Assembly: GCF_910592395.1 (NCBI RefSeq)
Contig: NC_088309.1
Span: 29,018,599-29,082,598 of the forward strand
Reading direction: 5' to 3'
Source of the DNA: Lineus longissimus
Taxonomy: Eukaryota > Nemertea > Pilidiophora > Heteronemertea > Lineidae
DNA length: 64,000 bases
Position 1 is the first letter of the stretch. Each line of letters starts with the position of its first letter. The notes under the pieces are model-generated. The model did no database searches, had not been told where the DNA came from, and was given only the letters and a program-made list of their open reading frames with translations. Positions 41,794-53,278 of this stretch are shown here, piece after piece. The position numbers and the translations under genes were made by a program.

Positions 41794-42290
41794 TGGGCGG
41801 AGGGCTTATGAGGTCGGTCACCAGACCACAAGAGGCATCGCCACACTGCATGTCGTCAATTGGTCAGATGGGTATATGGATTTCTCGGAAAGGAAATTCG
41901 TGTACCACTTGCATCGTGACGACGTAGTTGCATTTTGAGCCCAAAAAAAGTTTTTTTAAAGAAAAACATTTTTGTACTTAGAAATTTTTTCATCACTCAG
42001 TCAGTTGAAAATTTTTCAAAATTTTCAAAATCAAAAATATTTTGGGACTGCACGTTTTGGTGATGTAGGTGCATTTTGAGCCAAAAAAAAAATTTAGTAA
42101 AGAAAACAAATTTTGGTACTTTGAAATTTTTTCATCACTCAGTCAGTTGAAAATGTTTCAAAAATTTCAAAGTCAAAAATATTTTGGGACTGCACGTTTT
42201 TGGTGATGTAGGTGCATTTTGAGGGAAAAACATTTTTTGTAAAGAAAAAAATTTTTGTACTTAGAAATTTTTTCATCACTCAGTCAGTTG
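41459..42290 (+). repeat. right direct repeat flanking the viral genes
   Basis: Same orientation as 28694-29573. It contains the LINE tail with about nine GAATTT units (41459-41611), a short frame from 41624 to 41938 with an expanded CAG/polyGln run (41726-41790) and ending FVYHLHRDDVVAF, and three ~140-bp A/T-rich units. It carries sequence missing from the left copy (YGRRAYEVGHQTTRG region), so it is the more complete copy. The short frame has no good ATG and may be the tail of a viral gene. Confidence 0.85.
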
Positions 42291-42538
42291 TACAAACTTC
42301 AAGACTTGAGACTGACGATCGAGGTACATTGACAGAGACTGACGAGGTAGACCATTGTAGTCGTCTCACTGTTTCTGATGCTTGATGTGTCCGAGTCAGT
42401 GATAGCGGTTGCATCATTTAGATTTCCCGAGTAAATGTCCTGGTTTTTTGCTGAATTGTCACAAGCTGCGGCATTTTCGGCACATACAGAAAAGTCTATC
42501 AAGTCGCTCCTGCAGCAGATATTATTGTAGGCTGTGCA

Positions 42539-42649
42539 TTACTGCGTTCTCGCCATTGTTTCGTGTTGGTGTACAGCGATTTTTGTGTCGAGAAATGGCA
42601 TGCTCTGAGTTGGTAAAGAATAATTGTGATTGTCGGACTCGGTCTGTGG

Positions 42650-42692
<43 letters not shown>

Positions 42693-43562
42693 GGTCGTTC
42701 TTTCTTTCTCGAATTGTTGTTATTGTTCCCCACCCCTCTCTTGCTCTTTTTCATAATCATCATTGTTGTCAAATCTTTGCCTATATTATTCGTGATCAAA
42801 TTTTGGATGAAGTCTCCTGTCAGAAGGTCTCTTTCTCTCAATTCATCGCTCTGAATGAGCGTTTCGTATGGTTCCACGCCTTCAGTTGACATTTTGTCAT
42901 TTATCATCAGATGAGGGCCACATCCGATTTTGACACGCTTGCTCTGCCACAAAAGACGGAAAAGTCTGTTCTTCGAGTAGACGGATAGGTCTATTGGTGT
43001 CTTCTCGTTGTCTCTCTGTTGTCCACGTAAACGTGTTTCCATGAACTTAATACCGCATTGTCGTGTGTCGTGTTTATAGTAGCTGCATTATCCATTTGTC
43101 GCAGGCGGGCGTCCAACATGATCGCTAACGATTTTGCATCTTTCTGATTCTCGAAAATGGCATCTGGAAAGAGGAGGTGCTGACTGTGTTTCACGTCTGG
43201 ATGGTGGGAGTCCATTACGATCACCCTGTTGAACCTTTCGTCTCTGTCGACTAGACGTCGTGCTTCCTCTATGATGGCACGTGTACAAATCTCTCCAGAG
43301 GACCATGGTTTCTCAAGGTCCAAGTAGAATCTGACGGGTTGGTTGTCCAATATTCGCTCGTAAACATGACGATCATTTCTGAAGAAATTGAAGTATGACT
43401 TGTCGCATTCGTGACGGGCACGTGACGAATTGACACATCGGAGTGTCAGGAACTGTTTGGATCCTTTGCACGCCGGCGTGTCCGTGGCAAAAACTCTACC
43501 TTGTTCGGACTGGTCAGCTAAGTCAAGCTTCCAAAATCTTCCGGTTATTTGAATGTTGCACA

Positions 43563-43563
<1 letters not shown>
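42539..43563 (-). pseudogene. second primase (AEP) copy, frameshifted and lacking the helicase
   Basis: Two overlapping minus-strand frames, 43563-42991 and 43042-42539, together carry the primase motifs in order: RFYLDLEKPW (motif I), HSQHLLFPD (motif II) in the first frame and PIDLSVYSKNRLFRLLW (motif III) in the second. A frameshift between about 43042 and 42991 separates them. It is clearly diverged from the 30116 gene, so it is a paralog and not a recent copy. After motif III it ends in an Asp run ((ATC)n, about 42649-42691) with no helicase domain. The start codon abuts a (TG)n tract. It is read as a broken, truncated primase gene. Confidence 0.8.
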
Positions 43564-43565
<2 letters not shown>

Positions 43566-43631
<66 letters not shown>

Positions 43632-43632
43632 C
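43566..43632. repeat. (TG)n microsatellite at the island edge
   Basis: About 33 TG units directly precede the start of the second primase frame. No viral-type sequence is recognised to its right until 49.17 kb, so it marks the apparent right boundary of the island. Confidence 0.95.
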
Positions 43633-45836
43633 ATCGATTGAGCCAATTTGATATTAAGTTTGCCAAGTAGCTGCTGATGTGAGTAGTGTGATTGAGAGAA
43701 ACTTATCCTGTTAGGTATATAGGTACCTTTATACCTTTTTCATAACGGTGTCTGGGGTCAATGGTGGTATCTGGACACGAAGACACTATCCCTAACCCTA
43801 GCCTGGATACCGTGCCTGGCCGGTGACCTTTTAAGAGACACGACATATTGTCATTGTACTACCATCACATCCTGCTGCTGATATGATCACATCCTGCTGT
43901 TTGTCTTTTTTTCATCCAATTCAACTCAATGAGCCCCGAAGTGCTTTTGCACGAACGCGCGCGGCAGGCAGAAGTCTACCACCAATAACCCGGCCCTCCT
44001 ATATAGTACATGTATACATGTAATAATTATAGGCTATAACCACATGAAAACGACACAGCTATAACTTGTCATCAGCTCGTCATCTACACGCCTGTTTCAA
44101 AGGACCTGATTGACATGTACATGAGATTGTCTTACTATATATATACATGTATACGCAATGATTTCCTCTCGACCAGTTTTGTGGGCTGTCGGTTCGCTTA
44201 TCACATATTATTTTACATACAGTACACTGTACGTACTACGGACTATAGAATACACATACACGTTGAATATACTGTGTCATCACTATGAGCCCAGGGCCTT
44301 GACTGGTTTTTACATTTCTCGTGCGGTGGCAACACACTGCATGGTATGTTTTGACATGATGCTATGACTGCATGTATACAACCAACTGAGCTGTGATTCC
44401 CGCGCGCCCATATTACATACATTACATATATTATTTCTTCTACCATGTCCCGCAGTATCAGAATAATACGCGCGCGGTGCTGGTCGACTGCACGTACACA
44501 CGTACACACTCACTGTTATTGATGTACACGTCATCCGTACAAACCTAACCCTGCTGCAGTATTGCATGCATGAACAGAGCCGGCCGGCTAACCCTAACCG
44601 GCCTAACCCTAACCGGCCTTACCCTAACCGGCCTAACCCTAGTGTCAAACTTTCAATGCAACACTGAACTATCACAACTTACAATAGCACGCACGTACGA
44701 CTCGAACATCATGTCTATAACGTACATGATTGTCTAAAGTACACAATCATGGCCATGGTAGGCCTACTACAACTCACATCGGAAATAGGCCCCCTCACTT
44801 TGACCCACCCCCCCCCCCTGCGCCGCCCGTACGGCTGGAATTTGACCTGGGTGAGGTGTTTTGGAAACGATTTCACCCCCTCACCCCCTCACCTATTTGA
44901 TGCATATCTGGCTGGATGAAAAATCGCGAAAATCTTCGAGTACGGCGTAACGGTGAATACGCGCGCCGGGTGTTGTTGTGCGTAATTTGACCTGTGCGAG
45001 GTGTTTGGTAAACGATGTGTGCAGGTATTGGCAAAGTTAGCTAGAAATTTGGTGGAGGGGTTAGCGAGTTAGGGGCATATTTGTTAAATTTGTATCCTGT
45101 TCTAGCGTTAGTTCATATATCGGCCAGCGGGAAAATACAGGTGGCAGCACCGGCGGCCGGTTGGTTACCATGGTCACTCAGACTATCCTCTTCACTCCCA
45201 TGCAGTGCTGTACATTTAATAGATGGGGAAGCTACCTGCGCGGCCGGGTGACTCATCGCTGACTCTCGAGACAGTGCATGTGCTACCTGGACAGGCATGC
45301 GCACCATGCAGGTACGTACCTACTTGCTCTGTGGAGCCTCAGTCAGTGTAATTGTTGTTCAGTGTAATTGTTGTAGTTGTTTACCATAGTAACCATACAT
45401 GCATATGCAATTAGGCATGTGCGTGGTCTCTTTTGGCGGTAGAATTATTATCAGCTTAGAATTACTGTTCATGAACTCATTAATCAGAGGTGAATGGTGG
45501 TGCGTGGGTGCATGGTTGACCACTACTGCACCCTATTTATAACCCCTGTGACTTTTAAATATTTTTTTGCTTGTTTTTAACATATCATCAATCATTTTCA
45601 TCTCATTTGTGACTTCTGTATAACATAAAATGATATTATTCTGTGTAAATTGATTTTTGGCTAGTGCATGAGGTGAATTAATCATTAACCATGACCCATG
45701 ATCAGAAAGTTTTGATAGTTTGGATGGATGATATGCCATCATGGCAGTTGATCGAAGAAGCAGTTGGCCGCTAGCACAGCGCCGGAGTAGTTGGTGGTTG
45801 GGAGAGAGGTGTGTGCGTGCGCGGGTGTGCGGGTGC

Positions 45837-45889
<53 letters not shown>

Positions 45890-46317
45890 GGGGGGGGGGG
45901 GTGATATAGTTACGATGATGCCTTTTTGCCCGGAGATAAGCATGAAAGCATAGATAATGATCCCGAGACCCGGCCGAGTGTAGGATTTGAATTCAAAAAG
46001 ACCTTAGCCGACCGGCCCTGTCCTTAATATTATTATCATCTAAGTGTTTGAGGTCTCACTAGCCAGTATGCATGTGATCAGGTGGTGTCTCATGCATGCA
46101 TTGTGCTATGTAAACAGTCTATAATATGCATCACTGTATTATGTCTAGACGACGTTGAAACTTGGTCAGATGTGCATTCTACAATAGTAGACAAGCTATT
46201 GTAGAATTGTATAGGTTTGTGTGAGCAGAGAGTATAAGGGGCCTGCTGCCAAGTCTACAGCCGCTGATGGCGCTAGGCCTGGCCTCCGCACCGGCTAGTG
46301 AGACCTGCCGCTGATTA
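43633..46317. other. host spacer with simple repeats and degenerate telomere-like motifs
   Basis: Contents: 'aaccctaaccggcc' repeated four times (44584-44643), a poly(C) run near 44810, a (TG)n/(G)n tract at 45839-45901, and two related blocks 'atttgacctg.gtgaggtgt' near 44840 and 44990. No gene is supported. The G+C-rich stretch at 45120-45310 and the sequence just before 46318 could be promoter DNA. Confidence 0.45.
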
Positions 46318-47498
46318 ATGGCTACGTGTTGTGTTGTTGTGGACGACGAGTGGGTTGAACAGGACTGGTTTCACGGTAGGATTTTGTCATGGAAACGAGG
46401 AAATAGACATTGAGACCAATGTACTTTCAAGATTATTGCATCATAAATGGGACCAGATTGTCGACTTCTTGCCACACGCCATGATATTGACGAAATCGTC
46501 GTCGTCGTCGAAACGAGCAACCCCGGACCGACGGAAAAGTAAGCAGACTGAAAATCTTTTGCGAAATTTTGCCAGTTCAAAGCACGATTTCTTCGCGGAA
46601 AGAGAAAAATAGTCTCTGGCAGCGATGCAGATTGTTGTTTAATGCATTTCGATTCGCCCCAGGGTATCGTCACACTTTGATTCGGCCCTGTTTCGACGAA
46701 ATCTCGAACGGAAAAGCGGCTACTCTGCTCCGTAAACATCATCGCGTCCCGCTGAAGACAATCTCGGCTCCCCAGGTAAATTGCTGTGCATTGGCCTATA
46801 CGATTCGCGTGCAAAAATGTCACCTGGGCGCGGAGGTTTTCTGGTTCCGGTCAACCGGGTCAAGACGGTATACACACACACACACACACACACACCCGCA
46901 CACAATCGACTCTAACCGTTATTATATTATCATTATTATCATTATTATTATAAACCCGATGAAGATAGGCGTCTCATTTCTATTTCAGGTATTTTGTAAT
47001 GATGTTCTGCTGGGAGACTCTGTCTGTCTAGTGTTGTTGTGAAACGTTAGTAGGTTAGCAACTAACTTAGTAGTGTGTTGACATGCATATCTGACCTCGT
47101 CCTCGGTCATCATCAGCTGATCGATGTAAACAAACAATTCGTGTCACTGTGCATGCTGTGCTGGGCCTAGAACAGCAGCAGCAGCAGCAGCATGCAGTTG
47201 AGTCTCGTAGTGATTACAATATCTCGTCGTTCATTGGTCGATGCTGTTTAATAATTTATCTTTGCAGGTGCACGTCATGATGTTTGTTAGATTTGTCAAG
47301 TCGTGTCCAAGAGAAGAAAGGAATGCACGACGTCGGTGCTGTCGTGCAGTGGATCGATACCAAGCACTACTGATGACGGTAGAGGAGCAGGAGGAAACCG
47401 GGGGTTCCACAGGAGTAGGTGGTAATTGCATCACAGATCACGCAGGATTCACCTGCGGTGTGCTTGATAGTGATACAGCTTGGTATGATCAATATTAA
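46318..47498 (+). CDS. unrecognised host gene, three phase-compatible exons
   Basis: Exon 1 46318-46375 (MATCCVVVDDEWVEQDWFH), exon 2 46663-46775 (YRHTLIRPCFDEISNGKA... ending KTISAPQ) and exon 3 47268-47498 (VHVMMFVRFVKSCPREE... ending DTAWYDQY) have GT-AG borders and matching phases and give 133 residues. The composition is protein-like, but no domain is recognised. Further splicing out of exon 3 is possible: a frame at about 47672-47791 encodes an acidic tail (FVGFMEAMEEEAMEVSV), and an AATAAA at about 47908 would serve either version. The initiator ATG follows a G+C-rich stretch. The model rests on splice sites and phase only. Confidence 0.45.
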
Positions 47499-48313
47499 TA
47501 TGTACTATTATAACTAAGACCCATGCAGTATGTATGGACGGTACTTCAAAAAAGTACCGTCACATCGCCGGCTATATAGGCAGCTTGTACGTTCGCTGGG
47601 CTTTTGGTTTCCTGGGCAAGGACATTCGTGTTGTGGTTCCATGCTGTGCAGTCGGTCTGCAAGGTGCATGAGGGCATTCGAGTTTCCTCCACAAGTTTGG
47701 ACCTGAGGATGAAGCAGAATTTGTTGGATTCATGGAAGCCATGGAGGAGGAAGCCATGGAGGTGTCCGTCCGAGCAGATCATGTCAATCAATGATCAATG
47801 AATGTGTTGTGACAATGACTATAGCTGTTGTGATGATATAGCCAAGTGAGAAAGACAATGACAATCACACACAATGTTTATCAATAATGTTCTTCTATTT
47901 TTATTTGTAATAAAACTTCGAGTGAACATTGTTAATTCAAAATTTGCATTCTTAAAATTTTTCATGCATGCTTGGGACTTTTTCACTGCGCAATAATATG
48001 AACTTCCAGAAACTAGGGCCTCGAGTACTACACTATAAAAAAGCTGATATTATCAGAGCTTGTCATCATTTATCCAGGAAGCCAGTGATCGAGAAGTTCT
48101 CAACACGTCATGCAGTCAGTCTACATCATCTACACAGTAACAGCCTACACAATGATGTGTGCATGAGTTCTTGAGGCTGGTGCATGTATGTCTATCTCAG
48201 CAGGCGTTCTTGTTGAAGCGACTTCGATGCTGCAAGTGCAATCAATACAGCCTCTTCCTTGGAAGCAGGTGGCGGTGTGTGCAGCGAGGCCAGATTTGGA
48301 GTATCATCAGTCA
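47499..48313. other. 3' region between convergent genes
   Basis: Holds the possible alternative last exon and AATAAA (about 47908) of the gene to the left. Nothing else is recognised. Confidence 0.35.
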
Positions 48314-48815
48314 TTACACATAGTTTACGTCATAGGTCTCTCCAGTCTTCACCAGCCGGATGACTTCCTCCACCACACTCTGTCTGTCGGCATAGATTCT
48401 GAAAGAGATGAGTGAAGCAGTGTACTTAAAAGAGAACACAACAAATGGATTGTGTGTGATTGGAAATATCAGACACATTAATAAAGTGTGTAATATCCGC
48501 CGCTCAAATAGTCACTTCATTTGGTTTTCAATGTCAGTCATTTGAGATATCAGGCAGTCAGCAGCGGCAGTGCTACGTAGTTATAATTACTACTGGCTGC
48601 ATTGCGGGCACGCGCGTGAATGTAACTGCACTCTGCATCTTCCAGTTTAGTTACAAGTAGTATTAAGTACGTAGACATGAAGATTGCCTACACACTGAAA
48701 TAAATTAAAACAAGGAACACTGTGTATGCAATTATAATTGCTAACTGAACTGACCTGCTCACTCACTCATTGCCTGGTGGTAGGTGAAGTGGAAGCCCTC
48801 CTCCAACCCTGAGGT
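48314..48815 (-). CDS. last two exons of a minus-strand host gene (partial)
   Basis: The terminal exon 48398-48314 reads IYADRQSVVEEVIRLVKTG and ends TYDVNYV before TAA, with a good acceptor (ctctttcag). The exon before it ends at 48767 with GA|GTGAGT and, in the matching phase, reads GGGLPLHLPPGNE; its acceptor is either at 48815 or at 48808. The joined sequence reads like a conserved globular C-terminus, but I do not recognise the family. Upstream exons must lie at higher coordinates on this strand, which is where the exon-bearing tandem array begins. Exon type A of that array ends in a phase that can join the 48808 acceptor, so the array may be the duplicated internal part of this gene. 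Confidence 0.55.
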
Positions 48816-49168
48816 CTGAGCATCAGAACTGAGCTTTTTAACAGATTTAAGAACCAGCTTGTTCAACATCACTCTATATGGCAGAGAGTGTGTGTGTCAT
48901 ACGTACGTGTCATGCCTCAGAACCTGAAATAATGAAATGCACATATTATTATTATAATCAACACACTTATAATAATTTGATTCCACAATGCAATGTTTGC
49001 TTTAATATGGGAGGCACATACATGTACGTACAAGGTTACGTATTTCTGATAAAGTTAGCATTTTGGAGACACTTTGTCAATCAAAGATTAGAACAAGTGA
49101 ATGTAGTAACGTAACACAGTAGCAGCAAAGTGCTGAGTATTAACATTTCTCATATGGCAGGAGAACGG
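48816..49168. other. intron-like spacer before the array
   Basis: No exon is recognised. Sequence is A/T-rich with 'attattattata' near 48943. Confidence 0.35.
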
Positions 49169-49338
49169 CTCTCTGATTTCGCCTCAGAACAGCCGTCCCC
49201 GTCGAACAGTTCAGATTTCAAGAACTGGGTGTTAGTGTTTGGATTCTTGTACTTGAAACTGATGCTCTCGTAATCGCCTAGATTCATCACACCTGCATTG
49301 CGACACGTTTTACTCATGACGTTATACGCTGCAAAATT
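49169..49338 (-). pseudogene. fragment of viral-island ORF at the array's left end
   Basis: Reverse complement of about 34510-34687, the body of the chimeric 34460 ORF, with a 6-bp in-frame insertion and a few substitutions. At 49338 it jumps into element E sequence that corresponds to about 34345 in the island, so about 165 bp found in the island copy (including the start of E) are absent. It is the only viral-type sequence seen right of 43.6 kb. Confidence 0.9.
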
Positions 49339-50125
49339 TTCACAAGTCCAACCAAAAATCTATAATATTCACATTCCCATGTATGAATCTCTCCTAAACA
49401 CTTTGTCTACGTGTTTTTTACCAGATACAAACATGATTCCAGCAGCAGTGAAAACTCAGGTACCACATTGAATGTTCTCTTTATAGACATGATGATTGCA
49501 GGGTTGGGGATTCCCATCATCACTTTTCAAAACTTTTTCATTTTTTAAGATAGACCCCTACAACCTGCGAGAAAGTTGTTCAGAATCGAAAGGAGATCAT
49601 TTTAAGCTTTAGTTCATCGAAATCGGTCTATCGGTTTAAATTTTATGAGAGTTTAAAAATTGTACACTGTTTCATTGAAATGGCATTAGTCAAAAGTAGC
49701 AGCGCCATCTGCGATCTACCGGTGGCGGGAATCGGAACTACATTACTGTAGGCAGCCATTTTGATTTTTTTGGCAGTCAGGGACAACACCCCTGGGCCAA
49801 AGTCAATGAAGGAGACCTCCGTTTAACAAAATCACCTCAATTCGTGATCACACGTGACCATACAATTAATTTATTCATCAATCCAAATGATAGTTGACCT
49901 TTCGACCCCCTATGCATATATAATAAGGTAACGTTGTATATGCATAAGGAATTGTTCCTTTCGTAGTACATTGTGTAGGCAAATATTGTGAAAATGGCCA
50001 AAATTCACAGTAGGCACGGACATAGATACGTCATAACCTATGTCTCTGCCTACTGCGAACTACTAGCGCCACTCTGGTGGTGGAGTGGTGGAAGTGGTGG
50101 AAGTTGAAACTAGAGAAAGTCACAA
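49339..50125 (+). mobile_element. element E, array copy 1 (5'-shortened)
   Basis: Begins inside E, joined to the viral fragment at 49338, and ends at cacaa (50125). It lacks the first ~160 bp present in the other array copies. Confidence 0.85.
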
Positions 50126-50208
50126 CTAGGGAATAATGGCGCTGTAGGTCATACCGTCCATAATGACAATGAGCTGTGATTCCATGACAACAGCAAGGGC
50201 AAACTTAC

Positions 50209-50326
50209 TTGTTGACTGAAAGATTTGCATTCCAATTGGGATCTCGCATCTCATCATCAATGAATGCGCTTGACAGGACACTGTTCTTGTCGGTGTTCGG
50301 CATGATGTTTTCATTTATAACAGCAA
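50209..50326 (-). other. putative exon A (first of nine copies)
   Basis: Bounded on the minus strand by ctcttccag at the 3' splice site and AACAA|GTAAGT at the donor. In phase it reads VINENIMPNTDKNSVLSS followed by AFIDDEMRDPNWNANLSVNK. Two types of copy alternate (for example near 50209 and near 51288). Of the differences, two are synonymous (GAT/GAC, CCC/CCT) and two are not (Ala/Thr, Met/Thr). The acidic 'DDEMRDPNW' style is common in transposon-derived or regulatory proteins; no family is recognised. Confidence 0.5.
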
Positions 50327-50612
50327 CTGGAAGAGCAAAGAATGCATTGCAATAAACAGTGATGAATCAAAATCAAAATCAGTTGGCTGTCCTCACCTCA
50401 TTCTCACAATATCCGGTAGGCCCAGGCTACAGGTTCAAAATTATGATTATGTACATCAAGGCCAGGCAGAAAATGACCAACATTCACTGCACTGTGGCAT
50501 TCCAATGACGATAGTGTGGAAGTACATACATTGTACCGAGAAATAAAGGCACAGCAATACTGTACAAACAACATGCCCAGAACACATTTTGATCTTTTTT
50601 AAAAGTACTTAC

Positions 50613-50813
50613 CTAGTAGATAGATAGACATCACAAACTTAGAAGTTCTAGAAGTAGAGGGCAGTTCTCGTTCATTTTCTGCAATCACCTGGATCGAGTG
50701 GGGCACCACAAATGGCATCATCGTCATCTGAACCACTATCAGTTGTTGACAGCAGGCCGAGCTGATGCTGTTTTCGATCATATTCACCAACTGTGCACCC
50801 TCCTCAACAAGCT
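50613..50813 (-). other. putative exon B (first of nine copies), frame ambiguous
   Basis: An acceptor-like cttctttttatcag and a strong donor CTAG|GTAAGT frame a segment open in one phase (NMIENSISSACCQQLIVV...). A second phase, using an acceptor a few bases in and a weaker donor CCAG|GTGATT, reads EYDRKQHQLGLLSTTDSG then SDDDDAICGAPLD. Among three visible copy differences, two are synonymous in the second phase and none in the first, which favours the second. The sample is small. Confidence 0.4.
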
Positions 50814-50900
50814 GATAAAAAGAAGAAACTTTTAAAGTGAATGAAAAGCTGGCCTATGAATTATTTCACAATTGCATTTAGCAACATAGCAATCTGACAC

Positions 50901-50975
50901 CAGGTCTAGGGCTGTCAAAGCTTGACAGGACAGTCTTCTTGTCGGTGTTCAGCATGATGTTTTTATTAACAGCAA
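50901..50975 (-). other. putative exon A' (first of nine copies)
   Basis: Shares its 5' half with exon A (same acceptor ctcttccag and NTDKxxVLSS coding) but diverges after it to FDSPRPG, with a weak donor CCTG|GTGTCA. Its length (75 bp) is a multiple of three and both borders are phase 1, so it could be repeated or skipped without frameshift. In this copy the N-terminal part has diverged (NKNIMLNTDKKT). Confidence 0.4.
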
Positions 50976-52331
50976 CTGGAAGAGCAAAGAAAGCACTGCA
51001 ATAAACAGTGATGAATCAAAATCAAAATCAGTCAATTCCTTGGTTGTGCTCATTGGTCTCTTGCTTGCGATCATTCTTTGTCATGTGTACTGGAATAGTT
51101 TATCCTCTATATAATGTGTCCTCCTGACTCAATATGTTCTCCATGAACAACTCTCCTCAACTACCTTAAAATTCCCTCCACCCAAAAGTACACACAGATC
51201 TGTGATGTCGTCTCTACATGAGTACAATGTCATAATTGTGATTCCATGACAACAGCAAGGGCAAACTTACTTGTTGACTGAAAGATTTGCATTCCAATTA
51301 GGATCTCGCATCTCGTCATCAATGAATGTGCTTGACAGGACACTGTTCTTGTCGGTGTTCGGCGTGATGTTTTCATTTATAACAGCAACTGGAAGAGCAA
51401 AGAATGCATTGCAATAAACAGTGATGAATCAAAATCAAAATCAGTTGGCTGTCCTCACCTCATTCTCATAATATCCGGTAGGCCCAGGCTACAGGTTCAA
51501 AATTATGATTATGTACATCAAGGCCAGGTGAGGCAGAAAATGACCAACATTCACTGCACTGTGGCATTCCAATGACGATAGTGTGGAAGTACATACATTG
51601 TACCGAGAAATAAAGGCACAGCAATACTGTACAAACAACATGCCCAGAACACATTTTGATCTTTTTTAAAAGTACTTACCTAGTAGATAGATAGACATCA
51701 CAAACTTAGAAGTTCTAGAAGTAGAGGGCAGTTCTCGTTCATTTTCTGCAATCACCTGGATCGAGTGGGGCACCACAAATGGCATCATCGTCATCTGAAC
51801 CACTATCAGTTGTTGACAGCAGGCCGAGCTGATGCTGTTTTCGATCATATTCACCGACTGTGCACCCTCCTCAACAAGCTGATAAAAAGAAGAAACTTTT
51901 AAAGTGAATGAAAAGCTGGCCTATGAATTATTTCACAATTGCATTTAGCAACATAGCAATCTGACACCAGGTCTAGGGCTGTCAAAGCTTGACAGGACAC
52001 TGTTCTTGTCGGTGTTCGGCATGATGTTTTCATTTATAACAGCAACTGGAAGAGCAAAGAAAGCATTGCAATAAACAGTGATGAATCAAAATCAAAATCA
52101 GTCAATTCCTTGGTTGTGCTCATTGGTCTCTTGCTTGCGATCATTCTTTGTCATGTGTACTGGAATAGTTTATCCTCTATATAATGTGTCCTCCTGACTC
52201 AATATGTTCTCCATGAACAACTCTCCTCAACTACCTTAAAATTCCCTCCACCCAAAAGTACACACAGATCTGTGATGTCGTCTCTACATGAGCACAATGT
52301 CATAATTGTGATTCCATGACAACAGCAAGGG

Positions 52332-53278
52332 CAAACATGTACATTTGCATTTTTTTTCACTCAATTCGCGTGTTTTGAAAAAATGATGCAATGCAATGCA
52401 TTGGTTTGTGATGAAGGAAAAACGATTACCCTTACCCCTGTATTACCTAGTCGGTTGTAAGAATTTCTGACAAAAATAAATTTCCCGGAAATTCACAAGT
52501 CCAACCAAAAATCTATAATATTCACATTCCCATGTATGAATCTCTCCTAAACACTTTGTCTACGTGTTTTTTACCAGATACAAACATGATTCCAGCAGCA
52601 GTGAAAACTCAGGTACCACATTGAATGTTCTCTTTATAGACATGATGATTGCAGGGTTGGGGATTCCCATCATCACTTTTCAAAACTTTTTCATTTTTTA
52701 AGATACACCCCTACAACCTGCGAGAAAGTTGTTCAGAATCGAAAGGAGATCATTTTAAGCTTTAGTTCATCGAAATCGGTCTATCGGTTTAAATTTTATG
52801 AGAGTTTAAAAATTGTACACTGTTTCATTGAAATGGCATTAGTCAAAAGTAGCAGCGCCATCTGCGATCTACCGGTGGCGGGAATCGGAACTACATTACT
52901 GTAGGCAGCCATTTTGATTTTTTTGGCAGTCAGGGACAACACCCCTGGGCCAAAGTCAATGAAGGAGACCTCCGTTTAACAAAATCACCTCAATTCGTGA
53001 TCACACGTGACCATACAATTAATTTATTCATCAATCCAAATGATAGTTGACCTTTCGACCCCCTATGCATATATAATAAGGTAACGTTGTATATGCATAA
53101 GGAATTGTTCCTTTCGTAGTACATTGTGTAGGCAAATATTGTGAAAATGGCCAAAATTCACAGTAGGCACGGACATAGATACGTCATAACCTATGTCTCT
53201 GCCTACTGCGAACTACTAGCGCCACTCTGGTGGTGGAGTGGTGGAAGTGGTGGAAGTTGAAACTAGAGAAAGTCACAA
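52332..53278 (+). mobile_element. element E, array copy 2
   Basis: Full-length 947-bp copy from caaacatg to cacaa, including the 39-bp stretch missing from the viral-island copy. Confidence 0.9.
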
